Source of the DNA: Temnopleurus reevesii
Taxonomy: Eukaryota > Echinodermata > Echinoidea > Temnopleuroida > Temnopleuridae
Direction of reading: 5' to 3'
Length of the DNA stretch: 37,656 bases
Assembly (NCBI GenBank): GCA_036244855.1
Contig: BQKZ01006073.1
Coordinates: 1-37,656 of the forward strand
Content: more model-generated notes on this DNA
The model's database searches: none
What the model was told of the DNA's origin: nothing
What the model saw: only the letters and a program-made list of their open reading frames with translations
The DNA's letters: not shown here
Numbering within the stretch: the stretch's first letter is position 1

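Noticed and set aside
71..37656. Naming the gene as Notch, Delta/Jagged or fibropellin
   Set aside because: No DSL, LNR, CUB or avidin-like domain and no transmembrane segment is visible, and the modules mostly lack the calcium-binding signature common in those proteins. EGF similarity alone is not enough.

Overview
The window looks like eukaryotic, intron-rich animal DNA. It is AT-rich, carries many short microsatellites, tRNA-derived SINE copies and inverted-repeat (MITE-like) elements, and holds one split gene on the + strand. The gene style (strings of EGF modules, one module per exon) and the SINE tails of the form 'caaagcgcctt ... tatataaatgca ... (ATT)n' suggest a marine deuterostome, most likely an echinoderm such as a sea urchin. 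That assignment is inference; nothing in the window proves it.

The gene starts at 71 with a signal-peptide exon (71-161). After a 6 kb intron come 24 complete exons of 111-132 bp and a 25th cut by the window end (37656). Each of these exons encodes exactly one six-cysteine EGF-like domain (the 25th is incomplete). All 25 introns interrupt the first/second base of a codon (phase 1), every acceptor is AG and every donor GT, and the joined frame has no stop: about 985 residues. No CUB, DSL, laminin G, avidin-like, transmembrane or other domain is present, so the C-terminal part and the identity of the protein lie outside. I read it as the N-terminal part of a large secreted or membrane-anchored multi-EGF protein. 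Few modules have a calcium-binding consensus, but most have Notch-type O-glucose and/or O-fucose acceptor motifs.

Layout: 1-6152, promoter-proximal DNA, signal exon and a repeat-laden first intron (CAT microsatellite, three tandem arrays, one SINE). 6153-12707, EGF1-EGF6, with trinucleotide-repeat introns, a hairpin-rich patch and a fossil array of EGF3. 12708-24212, EGF7-EGF14, with four MITE-like elements or element pairs, a head-to-head SINE pair and fossil copies of EGF12 and EGF14. 24213-32222, EGF15-EGF19, with a fossil EGF16, a GAT-rich intron and another SINE. 32223-37656, EGF20-EGF25, a subfamily sharing the core [11 protein letters not shown], with fossil pieces of EGF20 and EGF24.

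The most interesting signal is the record of local exon birth and death. EGF1 and EGF6 sit in duplicated blocks and encode the same module with eight silent differences and no amino-acid change. At least six other exons have broken partial copies in a neighbouring intron, many keeping the splice donor. Several of these events touch trinucleotide repeats lying next to the donor, which suggests repeat-mediated recombination as the engine.
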